The position numbers and the translations under genes were made by a program. A stretch of DNA of 5,466 nt from Treponema sp. (GTDB lineage: Bacteria; Spirochaetota; Spirochaetia; Treponematales; Breznakiellaceae), in assembly GCA_031258265.1 (NCBI GenBank), contig JAIRNB010000061.1:1-5466 (forward strand). The letters are read 5' to 3'. Below, in pieces: positions 1-5,394 of the stretch (positions are counted from its first letter, which is position 1; each line of letters opens with the position of its first letter). The notes below the pieces were generated by a model. It was not told where the DNA came from. It did not search any database and was given only the letters and a program-made list of their open reading frames with translations.

Positions 1-141
1 TTCAAGAAATAAATTCAATGCTTCTTCACAGTTTTTATATAGTTCCTCTTGGGTATCCGCCTGAGTAATACAACCATTCAATTCTAAGCATTCAGCCCAA
101 AATCCAGCCTTTTCTTTATGTACCTTAAAGTGATATTGCAT
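1..141 (-). CDS. hicB: HicB-family antitoxin, N-terminal part (cut by window edge)
   Basis: This is the antitoxin of a type II HicAB module. It should bind and neutralise HicA and, with it, repress the operon. Only 47 residues are inside the window. They begin MQYHFKVHKEKAGFWAECLE and continue with NGCITQADTQEELYKNCEEA, the standard HicB opening: a beta-strand, the xGFWAECxEL block, then a GCxTQADTxEEL helix start. The partial RNase-H-like fold is recognisable, while the C-terminal DNA-binding half lies beyond position 1. Two ATGs are adjacent (142-144 and 139-141). The first overlaps the hicA stop as ATGA. The GGAG at 149-152 stands 4 nt from the first and 7 nt from the second, so I chose the second, but either is possible. 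The gene is co-transcribed with, and translationally coupled to, hicA. It is AT-rich compared with ftsH. Identity is quite sure from the motif pattern; whether the full gene is intact cannot be seen. Confidence 0.88.
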   Translation of the reverse strand, partial: MQYHFKVHKEKAGFWAECLELNGCITQADTQEELYKNCEEALNLFLE

Positions 142-329
142 CATTTTTCTCCTTCGGCATTTAGCCTTTTCAATAATTTTTGCTCCAGCCCTTTTTTCAA
201 TTCTTTATGCATAGGTATAGTTTCACGCAAATTCCCTTTTCCAATTTTTACGTGTGAACCTTTTTGATAAATTTCAATCCAACCAGCCTTTTTAAATTGC
301 TGGAGCATTTCCTTACCACTTATGGGCAT
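141..329 (-). CDS. hicA: HicA-family mRNA interferase toxin
   Basis: HicA toxins are small double-stranded-RNA-binding-fold ribonucleases that cleave mRNA and halt translation until HicB binds them. The 62-residue product has the full family length and order: the opening MPISGKEMLQQFKKAGW, then QKGSHVKI with the catalytic histidine at residue 26, then the conserved tail beginning IPMHKELKKGLEQKLLK (residues 38-54). No key residue is missing, so the toxin should be active. The ATG at 327-329 has no Shine-Dalgarno sequence ahead of it (only AT-rich bases), so initiation is probably weak or near-leaderless, while hicB has a good GGAG site. That would favour antitoxin over toxin synthesis. The stop codon overlaps the hicB start region by a few bases, in the toxin-first order usual for HicAB. 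Low GC compared with the neighbours suggests transfer. Confidence 0.93.
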   Translation of the reverse strand: MPISGKEMLQQFKKAGWIEIYQKGSHVKIGKGNLRETIPMHKELKKGLEQKLLKRLNAEGEK

Positions 330-345
330 ATATTAAACAATACCA

Positions 346-351
346 ATTATA
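346..351 (-). promoter_or_regulatory. Candidate -10 box for hicAB
   Basis: Reading leftward, a perfect TATAAT lies 16 bases upstream of the hicA ATG. A transcript starting about 7 nt downstream of it would have a leader of only about 10 nt with no ribosome site. No convincing -35 box is found at 16-18 nt (the sequence there is A-rich). The region is so AT-rich that a chance match is possible. Confidence 0.4.
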
Positions 352-453
352 TTTGGTTTTATCAAGTGATTTTTACATTTTTTTCAATTTTCTTAATGAT
401 TTTATACAGATTTATGCAAAATGGATTGCACATAACTGGAATAAGCCCAACAG

Positions 454-495
454 GTGACTGACATTGCGCCGCAGGCCGAAAAAAAGTGACTGACA
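454..495. repeat. Short direct repeat, GTGACTGACA, two copies 32 bp apart
   Basis: GTGACTGACA occurs at 454-463 and again at 486-495. The 22-base spacer contains GCGCCGCAGGCC followed by a run of A. On the opposite strand the second copy with the A-run reads GTCAGTCACTTTTTT, which in one frame gives a Val-Ser-Val-Thr-Phe-Phe string. From memory I associate this string with dispersed short repeats annotated as tiny hypothetical proteins in some spirochaete genomes, but I cannot verify this here. It sits exactly where GC content changes. Confidence 0.55.
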
Positions 496-521
496 CCATA
501 CGCGGTAGTTTTTTTGTTTTC

Positions 522-550
522 TTGTGGACCAATCGTAAGTATCTTATATA
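522..550 (+). promoter_or_regulatory. Weak candidate promoter for ftsH
   Basis: TTGTGG at 522-527 (3 of 6 matches to the sigma-70 -35 consensus) is followed after 17 bases by TATATA at 545-550. This would start transcription near 557, giving a leader of about 110 nt before the ftsH ATG. It is the best-spaced pair in the region, but the -35 match is poor. No CIRCE-type heat-shock operator (TTAGCACTC-N9-GAGTGCTAA) was seen. Confidence 0.33.
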
Positions 551-555
551 CGGAA

Positions 556-565
556 AGATCGATCT
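556..565. promoter_or_regulatory. Perfect 10-bp palindrome at the putative ftsH start site
   Basis: AGATCGATCT is a perfect inverted repeat placed 5 bases after the candidate -10 box, a position suited to a repressor operator or to the first bases of the transcript. The regulator is unknown. A 10-bp palindrome can also occur by chance, so its role is speculative. Confidence 0.3.
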
Positions 566-619
566 CCCTGGCCGCATGGCAGGAAGGTCCCTAAACAGAG
601 TCTGCCAGGGCTATAGCCC
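566..619 (+). promoter_or_regulatory. Structured part of the ftsH leader with competing stems
   Basis: CCCTGGC (566-572) pairs perfectly with GCCAGGG (604-610). TGGCAG (577-582) pairs perfectly with CTGCCA (602-607), so the two stems compete for the same bases. Overlapping them is the perfect 12-bp palindrome GGGCTATAGCCC at 608-619, which could be a protein operator or a further stem. Together they suggest a leader RNA with alternative folds, but I recognise no named riboswitch or thermometer class. In GC-rich sequence such pairings arise readily, so confidence is low. Confidence 0.28.
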
Positions 620-640
620 GCCGGAAAAGCCTTACAGGGT

Positions 641-686
641 TTCCGGGGCAGAGCAAGGAGTCCCCTATGAAGAATCCCCCCCGGAA
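641..686 (+). promoter_or_regulatory. ftsH ribosome site enclosed by an 8-bp helix
   Basis: The ribosome-binding site AAGGAG (655-660) lies 6 bases before the ATG at 667, which fixes the ftsH start. TTCCGGGG at 641-648 is the exact complement of CCCCGGAA at 679-686. If paired, the helix would close a 30-nt loop containing both the ribosome site and the start codon. A shorter alternative, GGGG 645-648 with CCCC 662-665, would also loop out the ribosome site. The ribosome site and spacing are clear; a regulatory role for the helix is inference. Confidence 0.5.
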
Positions 687-2589
687 CGAAGACGGGGCGG
701 CCGGGCCCGCGGGGCCCGGCCAGCCGAAAAAACCGAACATGCTGGGCCTGCTCATCGCCGGCCTGGTCATCACCTTTATCTTCAATTTGGCGGCCGCCAA
801 GATGGCCGCCGGCAACAAACTGCAAGTGGAGTACGGCCAGTTCATCCAACTGGTAGAAACCGGCCTGGTACAGCAAGCCCAAATCGACGATCAGCAGATC
901 GCCTTTACCCTTAAAGAAGGGGCGGACCAGCATGCGCTGCGGGAAATTCTCAGACTCCCCGCCGGTACGGAAGGGCCCGCTGAACGGCGCCTCCTTAGCA
1001 GCGGGGTTTATTACACAGGGCTCCTGGAAGACCCCGCGCTGACGGAACGGCTGCTAAAAAATTCCGTGGCCTTTTACAAACCTATCGTCCAGCCCAATCC
1101 CATCCGTGACTTTATCTCCGGCTGGGTCTTCCCCCTCCTGATCTTTTACGGGATCTATTTTTTTGTTATGCGTAGATTTTCAGGTGTGGGGGGCATGGGA
1201 AGCATGATGAACCTGGGTAAATCCAAGGCTAAATTCTATGGCATGGAAAAGAACACCGGCGTTTCGTTCAACGATGTGGCGGGCCAGGACGAAGCAAAGG
1301 AAAGCCTCAGCGAGCTGGTTGATTTTCTCCATAACCCGGAAAAATACCGGCAAATCGGCGCCCGGCAACCCAAGGGGGCCCTCCTCGTGGGACCCCCGGG
1401 AACCGGCAAGACCCTGCTGGCCAAGGCGGTGGCCGGGGAAGCTAAGGTCCCCTTCTTCTCCCTCTCCGGTTCTGAGTTTGTGGAAATGTTTGTGGGCCTG
1501 GGGGCCAGCCGGGTCCGGGACCTCTTTGCCGAGGCCGGCAAACACGCCCCCTGCATTGTCTTTATTGACGAGATCGACGCCATTGGTAAGAGCCGGGATA
1601 ACCAGATGGGGGGTAACGATGAGCGGGAACAGACCCTGAACCAGCTCCTTTCGGAAATGGACGGCTTCGATTCTTCCAAGGGCATCCTCGTCCTGGCGGC
1701 CACCAACCGGCCCGAAATTCTGGACAAGGCGCTGCTGCGGCCCGGCCGCTTTGACCGGCGGATCATCGTGGAAAAACCGGACCTGCCGGGCCGGGAGGCC
1801 ATCCTGGCGGTCCACGCCAGGAAGATCCCCCTGGGCGCCGGTGTGGACCTCAAGGAGATCAGCCGTTCCACCAGCGGCGCCACCGGCGCGGACCTGGCAA
1901 ACATGGTCAACGAAGCCGCCCTCCGGGCGCTGCGCCTGGGCCGCCCGGAGGTGCTTCAGGAGGACCTTATAGAGGCGGTGGAAACCGTGGTGGCGGGAAA
2001 AGAAAAAAAAGACCGGGTTTTAAGTCCCAGGGAAAAGCGGATGGTGGCCTTCCACGAAGTAGGACATGCCCTGGTATCGGCGCTGCAAAAAAACGCCCCG
2101 CCGGTCCGGAAGATCACGATTGTCCCCCGGACCATGGGTTCCCTGGGCTACACCATGCAGGTCCCCGAAGAGGAACGCTACCTGATGACCCGTTCCGAAC
2201 TGCTGGCCCAGATATGTACCCTCCTGGGGGGCCGGGCGGCGGAGGAACTGGAATTCGGCGAGGCCAGCACCGGCGCATCCAACGACATTGAACGGGCCAC
2301 CAGGCTGGCCCGGAACATGGTAACCCAATACGGGATGAGTGAAAAATTCGGCATGATGGGCCTGGAAAGCCTTAGCAACCAGTACCTGGACGGCCGCAGT
2401 GTTTTCACCGCCTCCGATGCGTCAAACGCCGCCGTGGACCTGGAAATTTCCCGTATCATCAACGAATGTCACGACCGGGCCCTTGAACTGCTCCGGGCCA
2501 ACCGGGAAAAACTTGTTTCCCTGGCGGAATACCTCTACGCCCGGGAAACTATCAACGGGGCCCAGTTCATGGAAAAGCTGGCCTCCTAA
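667..2589 (+). CDS. ftsH: ATP-dependent zinc metalloprotease FtsH
   Basis: This is the membrane-anchored hexameric AAA+ protease that unfolds and degrades misfolded membrane proteins and selected cytoplasmic regulators. The 640-residue product is full length for the family. Domains in order: a cytoplasmic Gly/Pro/Ala-rich start (1-23), a first membrane helix (about 24-45), a short extracytoplasmic domain (about 46-149), a second helix (about 150-169), the AAA+ ATPase (about 200-450) and the M41 protease (about 455-640). Visible motifs are Walker A GPPGTGKT 242-249, pore loop FVG 275-277, Walker B VFIDEIDA 298-305, sensor Asn347, second region of homology with arginine fingers R358/R361, zinc site HEVGH 463-467 and the third zinc ligand Asp540. 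All catalytic residues are present. HEVGH replaces the commoner HEAGH, a variant also known in other FtsH proteins. The ATG at 667 is chosen for its AAGGAG ribosome site 6 bases upstream. It appears monocistronic, with no co-directional intact neighbour. I see no clear intrinsic terminator directly after the stop. Confidence 0.98.
   Translation: MKNPPRNEDGAAGPAGPGQPKKPNMLGLLIAGLVITFIFNLAAAKMAAGNKLQVEYGQFIQLVETGLVQQAQIDDQQIAFTLKEGADQHALREILRLPAGTEGPAERRLLSSGVYYTGLLEDPALTERLLKNSVAFYKPIVQPNPIRDFISGWVFPLLIFYGIYFFVMRRFSGVGGMGSMMNLGKSKAKFYGMEKNTGVSFNDVAGQDEAKESLSELVDFLHNPEKYRQIGARQPKGALLVGPPGTGKTLLAKAVAGEAKVPFFSLSGSEFVEMFVGLGASRVRDLFAEAGKHAPCIVFIDEIDAIGKSRDNQMGGNDEREQTLNQLLSEMDGFDSSKGILVLAATNRPEILDKALLRPGRFDRRIIVEKPDLPGREAILAVHARKIPLGAGVDLKEISRSTSGATGADLANMVNEAALRALRLGRPEVLQEDLIEAVETVVAGKEKKDRVLSPREKRMVAFHEVGHALVSALQKNAPPVRKITIVPRTMGSLGYTMQVPEEERYLMTRSELLAQICTLLGGRAAEELEFGEASTGASNDIERATRLARNMVTQYGMSEKFGMMGLESLSNQYLDGRSVFTASDASNAAVDLEISRIINECHDRALELLRANREKLVSLAEYLYARETINGAQFMEKLAS
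699..721 (+). repeat. Perfect 10-bp GC hairpin in the first codons of ftsH
   Basis: GGCCGGGCCC (699-708) and GGGCCCGGCC (712-721) are exact inverted repeats separated by GCG. In the mRNA they form an all-GC stem-loop starting about 32 nt after the A of the start codon, within codons 11-19, which encode Ala/Gly/Pro residues ahead of the first membrane helix. A hairpin just downstream of an initiating ribosome can slow or stimulate initiation. It may also simply reflect GC-rich codons for a Gly/Pro/Ala tract. Confidence 0.6.
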
Positions 2590-2641
2590 GAGCCTGTTGC
2601 AGTTGTGGATTTTTTGCCCGGGACGGCTTTCGGCAATTCTT

Positions 2642-2911
2642 GACATTATTACGATTCAAAAAAAGCACCAAGATAAGCACCAAGTCGATTTGAGCGGTAT
2701 ACAGCTTGCCGTGCTGAAAGCTATCGGAAACAAAACATTGTCGCGCAAGGAGATTTTTTCAGCAATCGAAATGAACGGCGATTCACGCGCTTTCAAACGC
2801 CATATTGATCCACTATTGATTACAGGTTTAATTGAAATGACTGTCCCCGGCAAGCCGAATAGCAGGCTGCAAAAGTACCGGCTGACTGATATGGGGAAAA
2901 AACATATCTGA
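2642..2911 (+). pseudogene. 3' remnant of a gene with a C-terminal winged-helix tail (AlbA_2/RecG-like or Fic-type protein)
   Basis: This open stretch ends at TGA 2909-2911 and lies in a different frame from ftsH. It encodes about 89 residues without an upstream start or ribosome site. The readable part begins near KKHQDKHQVDLSGIQLAVLK and continues as NKTLSRKEIFSAIEM, then HIDPLLITGLIEMTVPGKPN and SRLQKYRLTDMGKK. This is the characteristic C-terminal wHTH tail (helix, LSRKEI helix, then GLIExTxPxKPxSRxQKYRLT wing) seen at the end of AlbA_2/DUF4062-like putative ATP-dependent DNA-binding proteins and some Fic-domain proteins. The KHQ..HQV linker before it is also typical. The catalytic N-terminal part is absent: upstream sequence runs directly into the ftsH stop. 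I infer a truncated gene left by deletion or insertion. A small expressed protein from a TTG at 2597 or 2603 is possible but unsupported. Parent family is moderately sure; intactness is ruled out by length. Confidence 0.62.
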
Positions 2912-2985
2912 AAACCTTTTTAAGCGCAAAGCGCAACAAACTCCTAGAGAATTGGAGCGCCGGCACGCGAAAGAGCGTTCCACAG

Positions 2986-3014
2986 CCTGGTTCCCGCCAT
3001 AGGCGGGAACCAGG
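2986..3014 (-). terminator. 13-bp stem-loop at the 3' end of the leftward operon
   Basis: CCTGGTTCCCGCC (2986-2998) and GGCGGGAACCAGG (3002-3014) are exact inverted repeats with the 3-base loop ATA. Read leftward, the hairpin begins 4 bases after the stop of the DUF4097 gene, which fits a transcription terminator or a 3'-end-protecting structure for the operon mRNA. No U-tract follows on the leftward strand (the next bases are CTGTGGAACG), so it is not a textbook intrinsic terminator. It may instead be a copy of a dispersed palindromic repeat. A weaker pairing, GGAGCGC 2954-2960 with GCGTTCC 2975-2981 (one G-U), lies beside it. No gene is seen in 2912-3018. Confidence 0.55.
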
Positions 3015-3018
3015 TCCC

Positions 3019-4077
3019 TTAGCGGCGGTTGATCGTCAGATCCCCTGAGGTGGTCCGGGCAAAGATGGTCCGTTCCGGGGAAGGTCCTATGGGACGCAGG
3101 ACCGTGCTGTTTCCCGATATTTTTAATACCTCCTCTAGCCCTTCTTTCACCCGCACCGTGCCGCTTCTGGTAACCATGTCCAGGTTAAACGGAATAGCCT
3201 TGGGGATAGTAACATCGACACGGCCGCTGGACAGCAAAAAATGCAGGTCCCCCTCCAGGTCCCGCAGATCCAGCGTCAAATTCCCGGAACTTATATTAAA
3301 GGCCCCCTTCCCGGAAAAATCCCCCAGTTCCAGACCACCGCTTGAAATATCAACCTCTACCCTGCCCCGGACCCGGTCAATGGCCATATTCCCACTGCTC
3401 AGTTCAAGAATTCCGTGGCCCTCAAGGGCGCCGATCCGCAGACGGCCGCTGGAGACCTTAACGCGATTCTCCTCCCCGGTGATACTGCCGATCCGCAGGC
3501 GGCCGCTGGACACGCTGACAAAGGAATTACCCCCCAGGGCCCCTATGTCCATTTCCCCCGAAGCCACATGGACCGAAACCGATCCCCCGGAAATATTTTT
3601 CAGAAACACCGTACCGGAATTGACGTTGACATCAATACTGCGGTAATCAAGGAGGTCCACATCGGCGGACAGGGATCCGCTGGAATTGGAGAGCCGCAGA
3701 TTCCCCTGGAAGGACCGGGGAAGATAGATTTCCACCTTGACCTTCCAATTCCAGAAAAACAGGGGCCGCCTCCCCCGCTGGATCTGGACAGTCCCCCCGG
3801 AGCGGGAAATCCGGGCATAGTAACGCGGATTGTCCCGGTTCATATACTCTTTTAGCACCAGATCGGCGGTTTCGCTTTCCCGCAGAATCACCGTGTGATG
3901 TCCATAATTGATACTGAGGTTTTCTATACCCCCCAGTTCTACCGTTTCTGTATGCGCCAAGGGCAGGTCCCCCAGGGCGTAAATCATTCCGCCCAGGATC
4001 AAAAACAGCGCCAGGGCCGCGGCACGGATCGCCCCCGCCTGGACCCGCCACCGCCTATCATCTTGTTTTTTCATCAT
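3019..4077 (-). CDS. DUF4097 (LiaG/Toastrack-like) beta-repeat membrane-anchored protein
   Basis: The exact function is unknown. DUF4097 proteins are extracytoplasmic or surface beta-repeat proteins often encoded with envelope-stress regulators. The 352 residues start with a basic segment (KKQDDRRWR), then one hydrophobic helix (about 17-36) acting as a signal anchor with no evident cleavage site, so the rest should face outward. From about 130 to 350 the chain is built of short strands with an SSG-type turn recurring every 18-21 residues (near 133, 154, 173, 191, 210, 228, 246, 264, 284, 305, then 344), as in a stacked beta-solenoid. Two rungs both read VSSGRLRIG. The first of two tandem ATGs (4075-4077) is chosen: AGGAGG at 4089-4094 is 11 bases away, inside the end of the upstream gene, implying translational coupling. 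It is the last gene of a three-gene operon. DUF4097 family membership is fairly sure; any ligand or adhesive role is not. Confidence 0.85.
   Translation of the reverse strand: MMKKQDDRRWRVQAGAIRAAALALFLILGGMIYALGDLPLAHTETVELGGIENLSINYGHHTVILRESETADLVLKEYMNRDNPRYYARISRSGGTVQIQRGRRPLFFWNWKVKVEIYLPRSFQGNLRLSNSSGSLSADVDLLDYRSIDVNVNSGTVFLKNISGGSVSVHVASGEMDIGALGGNSFVSVSSGRLRIGSITGEENRVKVSSGRLRIGALEGHGILELSSGNMAIDRVRGRVEVDISSGGLELGDFSGKGAFNISSGNLTLDLRDLEGDLHFLLSSGRVDVTIPKAIPFNLDMVTRSGTVRVKEGLEEVLKISGNSTVLRPIGPSPERTIFARTTSGDLTINRR
3430..3510 (-). repeat. Near-identical 24-bp coding repeats in the DUF4097 gene
   Basis: The bases at 3430-3453 and 3487-3510 match at 23 of 24 positions and are offset by 57 bp, exactly 19 codons. 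They encode two successive SSGRLRIG rungs of the beta-repeat domain. A shorter related stretch (GGCCGCTGGACAGC) appears near 3222-3235 for another SSGR turn. The nucleotide-level identity suggests recent rung duplication or gene conversion. Confidence 0.75.
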
Positions 4078-4083
4078 ACTTAT

Positions 4084-5028
4084 TTATACCTCCTGCCTTA
4101 CCCGCTTTTCAAACCGGGAAACGCCTTTCATCATCAGCCCCTGGATTACCAGTTGACCCGCCACGGCGAAAATAAAAACCAACCAGGAAAATTGAAAACC
4201 CGCCAGAAAACCCAGGAGGAGGAAAAACCCCAGCGCAAAGGTCCACAGGGCCCCGGACACCACGCCAAAACGGGCGGCGGTAGCCGGATCGCTAAAAAGT
4301 TGCCGGTTTACCCTGGCCCCTTCCTCATACTGGGCCCTAACCCAGGGCTTGCGGGTGTCCTTTTCCGTAAGGATAAGGAAAATCAGAAGGGCCAGGCCGG
4401 GGATGGCAAAGGGAATCAGGGTAACTACCGCCTCCATAAGCCTCCGGCCGGTGGCAAAGTATGTCAGGGGGGAAAGGATGATCCCAAAACTCAAGACCGC
4501 CGCCGCCAGGGCGTACCAGGCGCTTCGTTTTTGGCTAAGGGGGATTCGGGCGGCGGTTTCCTGGGTAAAACCCAGGAAGGTAAAGGCCGCCACGGCGGGG
4601 GGAATAAAGGCCAGGAGAACACCTAAAGCGCCGACAGTCCGCTTGTTCGGTTCCCAAAAAGCCTCCAGGGCGGACTGTTCTTCCCCGGTTAGGTAGACTC
4701 CCATGGCGATGACCAGGCCCAGGACAAGGAAGACCCCGCTAAATACATACAGAGCCACCCGGCCGGGCTTCAGGTACTTCCGAATCCCCAGGTAAGCATC
4801 CTGAAGAACCTCCTGCTTTTTCTTCAGGCTTATTTGGTCGGCCAGGGCGGAAATATCCCCCAGTTCCCCGGTGGCCTTTTCAAAGGCGGCCTCCCCGTCC
4901 AGCCCCTTGGCCCTAAGGCTGGCGATCCGGGCTTCCAGATTGGACAGGAGTTCTTCTTTAAAGTCCCGGAGTTCAGGACTTTCTTCGTATTCCAAAAACA
5001 GACGATTAACAAAATCCTGCGTTTCCAT
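4084..5028 (-). CDS. HAAS/DUF1700-like N-terminal domain protein with six membrane helices
   Basis: This is a membrane protein of unknown function, the second gene of the PadR operon. Counting from the chosen start, residues 1-70 form a soluble all-helical domain (METQDFVNRLFLEYEESPEL, later GLDGEAAFEKATGELGDISA) of the type called HAAS, DUF1700 or permease prefix. The pattern of short helices followed by a GEAAFEKAxxxLGD block is characteristic. Hydrophobic stretches follow at about 91-112, 132-154, 168-190, 199-221, 253-274 and 279-300, giving six helices. A longer frame opens at 5076, but its first 16 codons lie inside padR. The ATG at 5026-5028 has GGGGGAG just upstream and overlaps the padR stop by one base (TAATG), so translation is coupled. 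That gives 314 residues. The likely role is as membrane partner or sensor that modulates the PadR regulator; this is inference from gene order. No transporter or enzyme motif was seen. Confidence 0.8.
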   Translation of the reverse strand: METQDFVNRLFLEYEESPELRDFKEELLSNLEARIASLRAKGLDGEAAFEKATGELGDISALADQISLKKKQEVLQDAYLGIRKYLKPGRVALYVFSGVFLVLGLVIAMGVYLTGEEQSALEAFWEPNKRTVGALGVLLAFIPPAVAAFTFLGFTQETAARIPLSQKRSAWYALAAAVLSFGIILSPLTYFATGRRLMEAVVTLIPFAIPGLALLIFLILTEKDTRKPWVRAQYEEGARVNRQLFSDPATAARFGVVSGALWTFALGFFLLLGFLAGFQFSWLVFIFAVAGQLVIQGLMMKGVSRFEKRVRQEV

Positions 5029-5363
5029 TATTTCTCCCCCAACAATTTGTTTAAAATCCTCTGCGTAAATTCCCAATCTAACAAATCCTGGGCATAACGT
5101 TCCCGGCCCTTAGCGGTGATCGAGTAGTAGCGCCGCCGGGCCCCCTGGGTCTCATCTCCCCAGTAGGAGCGGATACACCCCTCCTGCTCCAGCCGTTTAT
5201 AACTGGAATAAAGCGTAGTCTCTTTAAGTTCGTACTGTTCGCCGGTACGATTCAAAATCGCATTGTAAATTTCAAAGCCATAAGCATCCCCGCTTTGAAG
5301 TATCTTCAACACAATAGTATCTGTATGACCCCGGAGAATATCGGATGACAACCTTGGCTCCAT
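5028..5363 (-). CDS. PadR-family transcriptional regulator (short type)
   Basis: This is a dimeric winged-helix repressor, probably of its own operon. The 111-residue protein has the usual layout of short PadR proteins: an N-terminal LRGHTDTIVLKIL helix (residues 10-22), GDAYGFEIY (25-33), the recognition-helix region TTLYSSYKRLEQEGCIRSYW (49-68), the wing GARRRYYSITAKG (74-86) and a short C-terminal helix for dimerisation. Two ATGs lie at 5367-5369 and 5361-5363. The strong GGGGAGG site (5370-5376) directly touches the first but is 6 bases from the second, so the second is preferred; the longer form would add only Met-Lys. The stop overlaps the start of the next gene. No ligand can be predicted from the sequence. 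PadR genes followed by HAAS and DUF4097 genes are a recurrent arrangement in envelope-stress loci, as I recall it. Confidence 0.93.
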   Translation of the reverse strand: MEPRLSSDILRGHTDTIVLKILQSGDAYGFEIYNAILNRTGEQYELKETTLYSSYKRLEQEGCIRSYWGDETQGARRRYYSITAKGRERYAQDLLDWEFTQRILNKLLGEK

Positions 5364-5369
5364 TTTCAT

Positions 5370-5376
5370 CCTCCCC
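5370..5376 (-). promoter_or_regulatory. padR ribosome-binding site that decides the start
   Basis: GGGGAGG read leftward abuts the first ATG (5369) with no spacer, but stands 6 bases from the second ATG (5363), the usual distance. This favours the 111-residue over the 113-residue product. Confidence 0.75.
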
Positions 5377-5380
5377 TATC

Positions 5381-5394
5381 GTATTACAGCATAC
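5381..5394. promoter_or_regulatory. Candidate operator overlapping the padR -10 box
   Basis: GTAT-N6-ATAC is an inverted repeat at 5381-5394 covering the -10 box and the start site, where a repressor would block the polymerase. ATTAC also recurs at 5383-5387 and 5400-5404, 17 bases apart. PadR proteins commonly bind short AT-containing dyads at their own promoters (ATGT-N8-ACAT in PadR itself); this dyad differs and is short, so it is only a candidate. Confidence 0.35.

Larger units (their letters stand above)
330..666. other. Intergenic region between hicA and ftsH (divergent)
   Basis: There is no credible gene in these 337 bases. Short open frames exist on both strands (for example 362-577 leftward, 71 codons), but they lack ribosome sites and recognisable protein sequence. 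The left part (330-450) is strongly AT-rich like hicAB, and the base composition shifts to GC-rich at about 455-480. That shift coincides with the 10-bp direct repeat at 454-495 and may be the boundary of the acquired hicAB segment. The right part (about 520-666) holds the ftsH promoter candidate and a structured leader, listed separately. Confidence 0.6.

Noticed and set aside
362..577. Leftward 71-codon open frame between ftsH and hicA
   Set aside because: No ribosome site, no recognisable family, crosses the composition boundary and the direct repeat, and opposes the ftsH promoter candidate. Treated as chance.
486..914. Rightward 142-codon open frame overlapping the start of ftsH
   Set aside because: It is rich in Arg/Gly/Pro, as expected for an off-frame reading of GC-rich ftsH, has no ribosome site and conflicts with an unambiguous gene.
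1180..1910. Long leftward open frames (about 211 and 224 codons) inside ftsH
   Set aside because: Antisense shadows of a conserved AAA+ coding region; low-complexity composition and no motif.
2640..2668. Perfect TTGACA at 2640-2645 as a promoter for the downstream fragment
   Set aside because: There is no -10 box at 16-18 nt spacing (the sequence is AAGCAC), and the nearest A/T-rich hexamer is about 26 bases away.
2924..2934. GCGC-AAA-GCGC mini-hairpin as a terminator
   Set aside because: Only a 4-bp stem, with no proper T-run in the correct position; too weak to support.
3895..4626. Rightward 243-codon open frame opposite the operon
   Set aside because: Lys/Gln/Gly-rich antisense shadow spanning two real genes, with no ribosome site or family resemblance.
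5029..5076. Upstream 16-codon extension of the HAAS-like membrane protein
   Set aside because: These codons lie inside padR in another frame. The ATG at 5026-5028 has its own strong ribosome site and a TAATG junction with padR.
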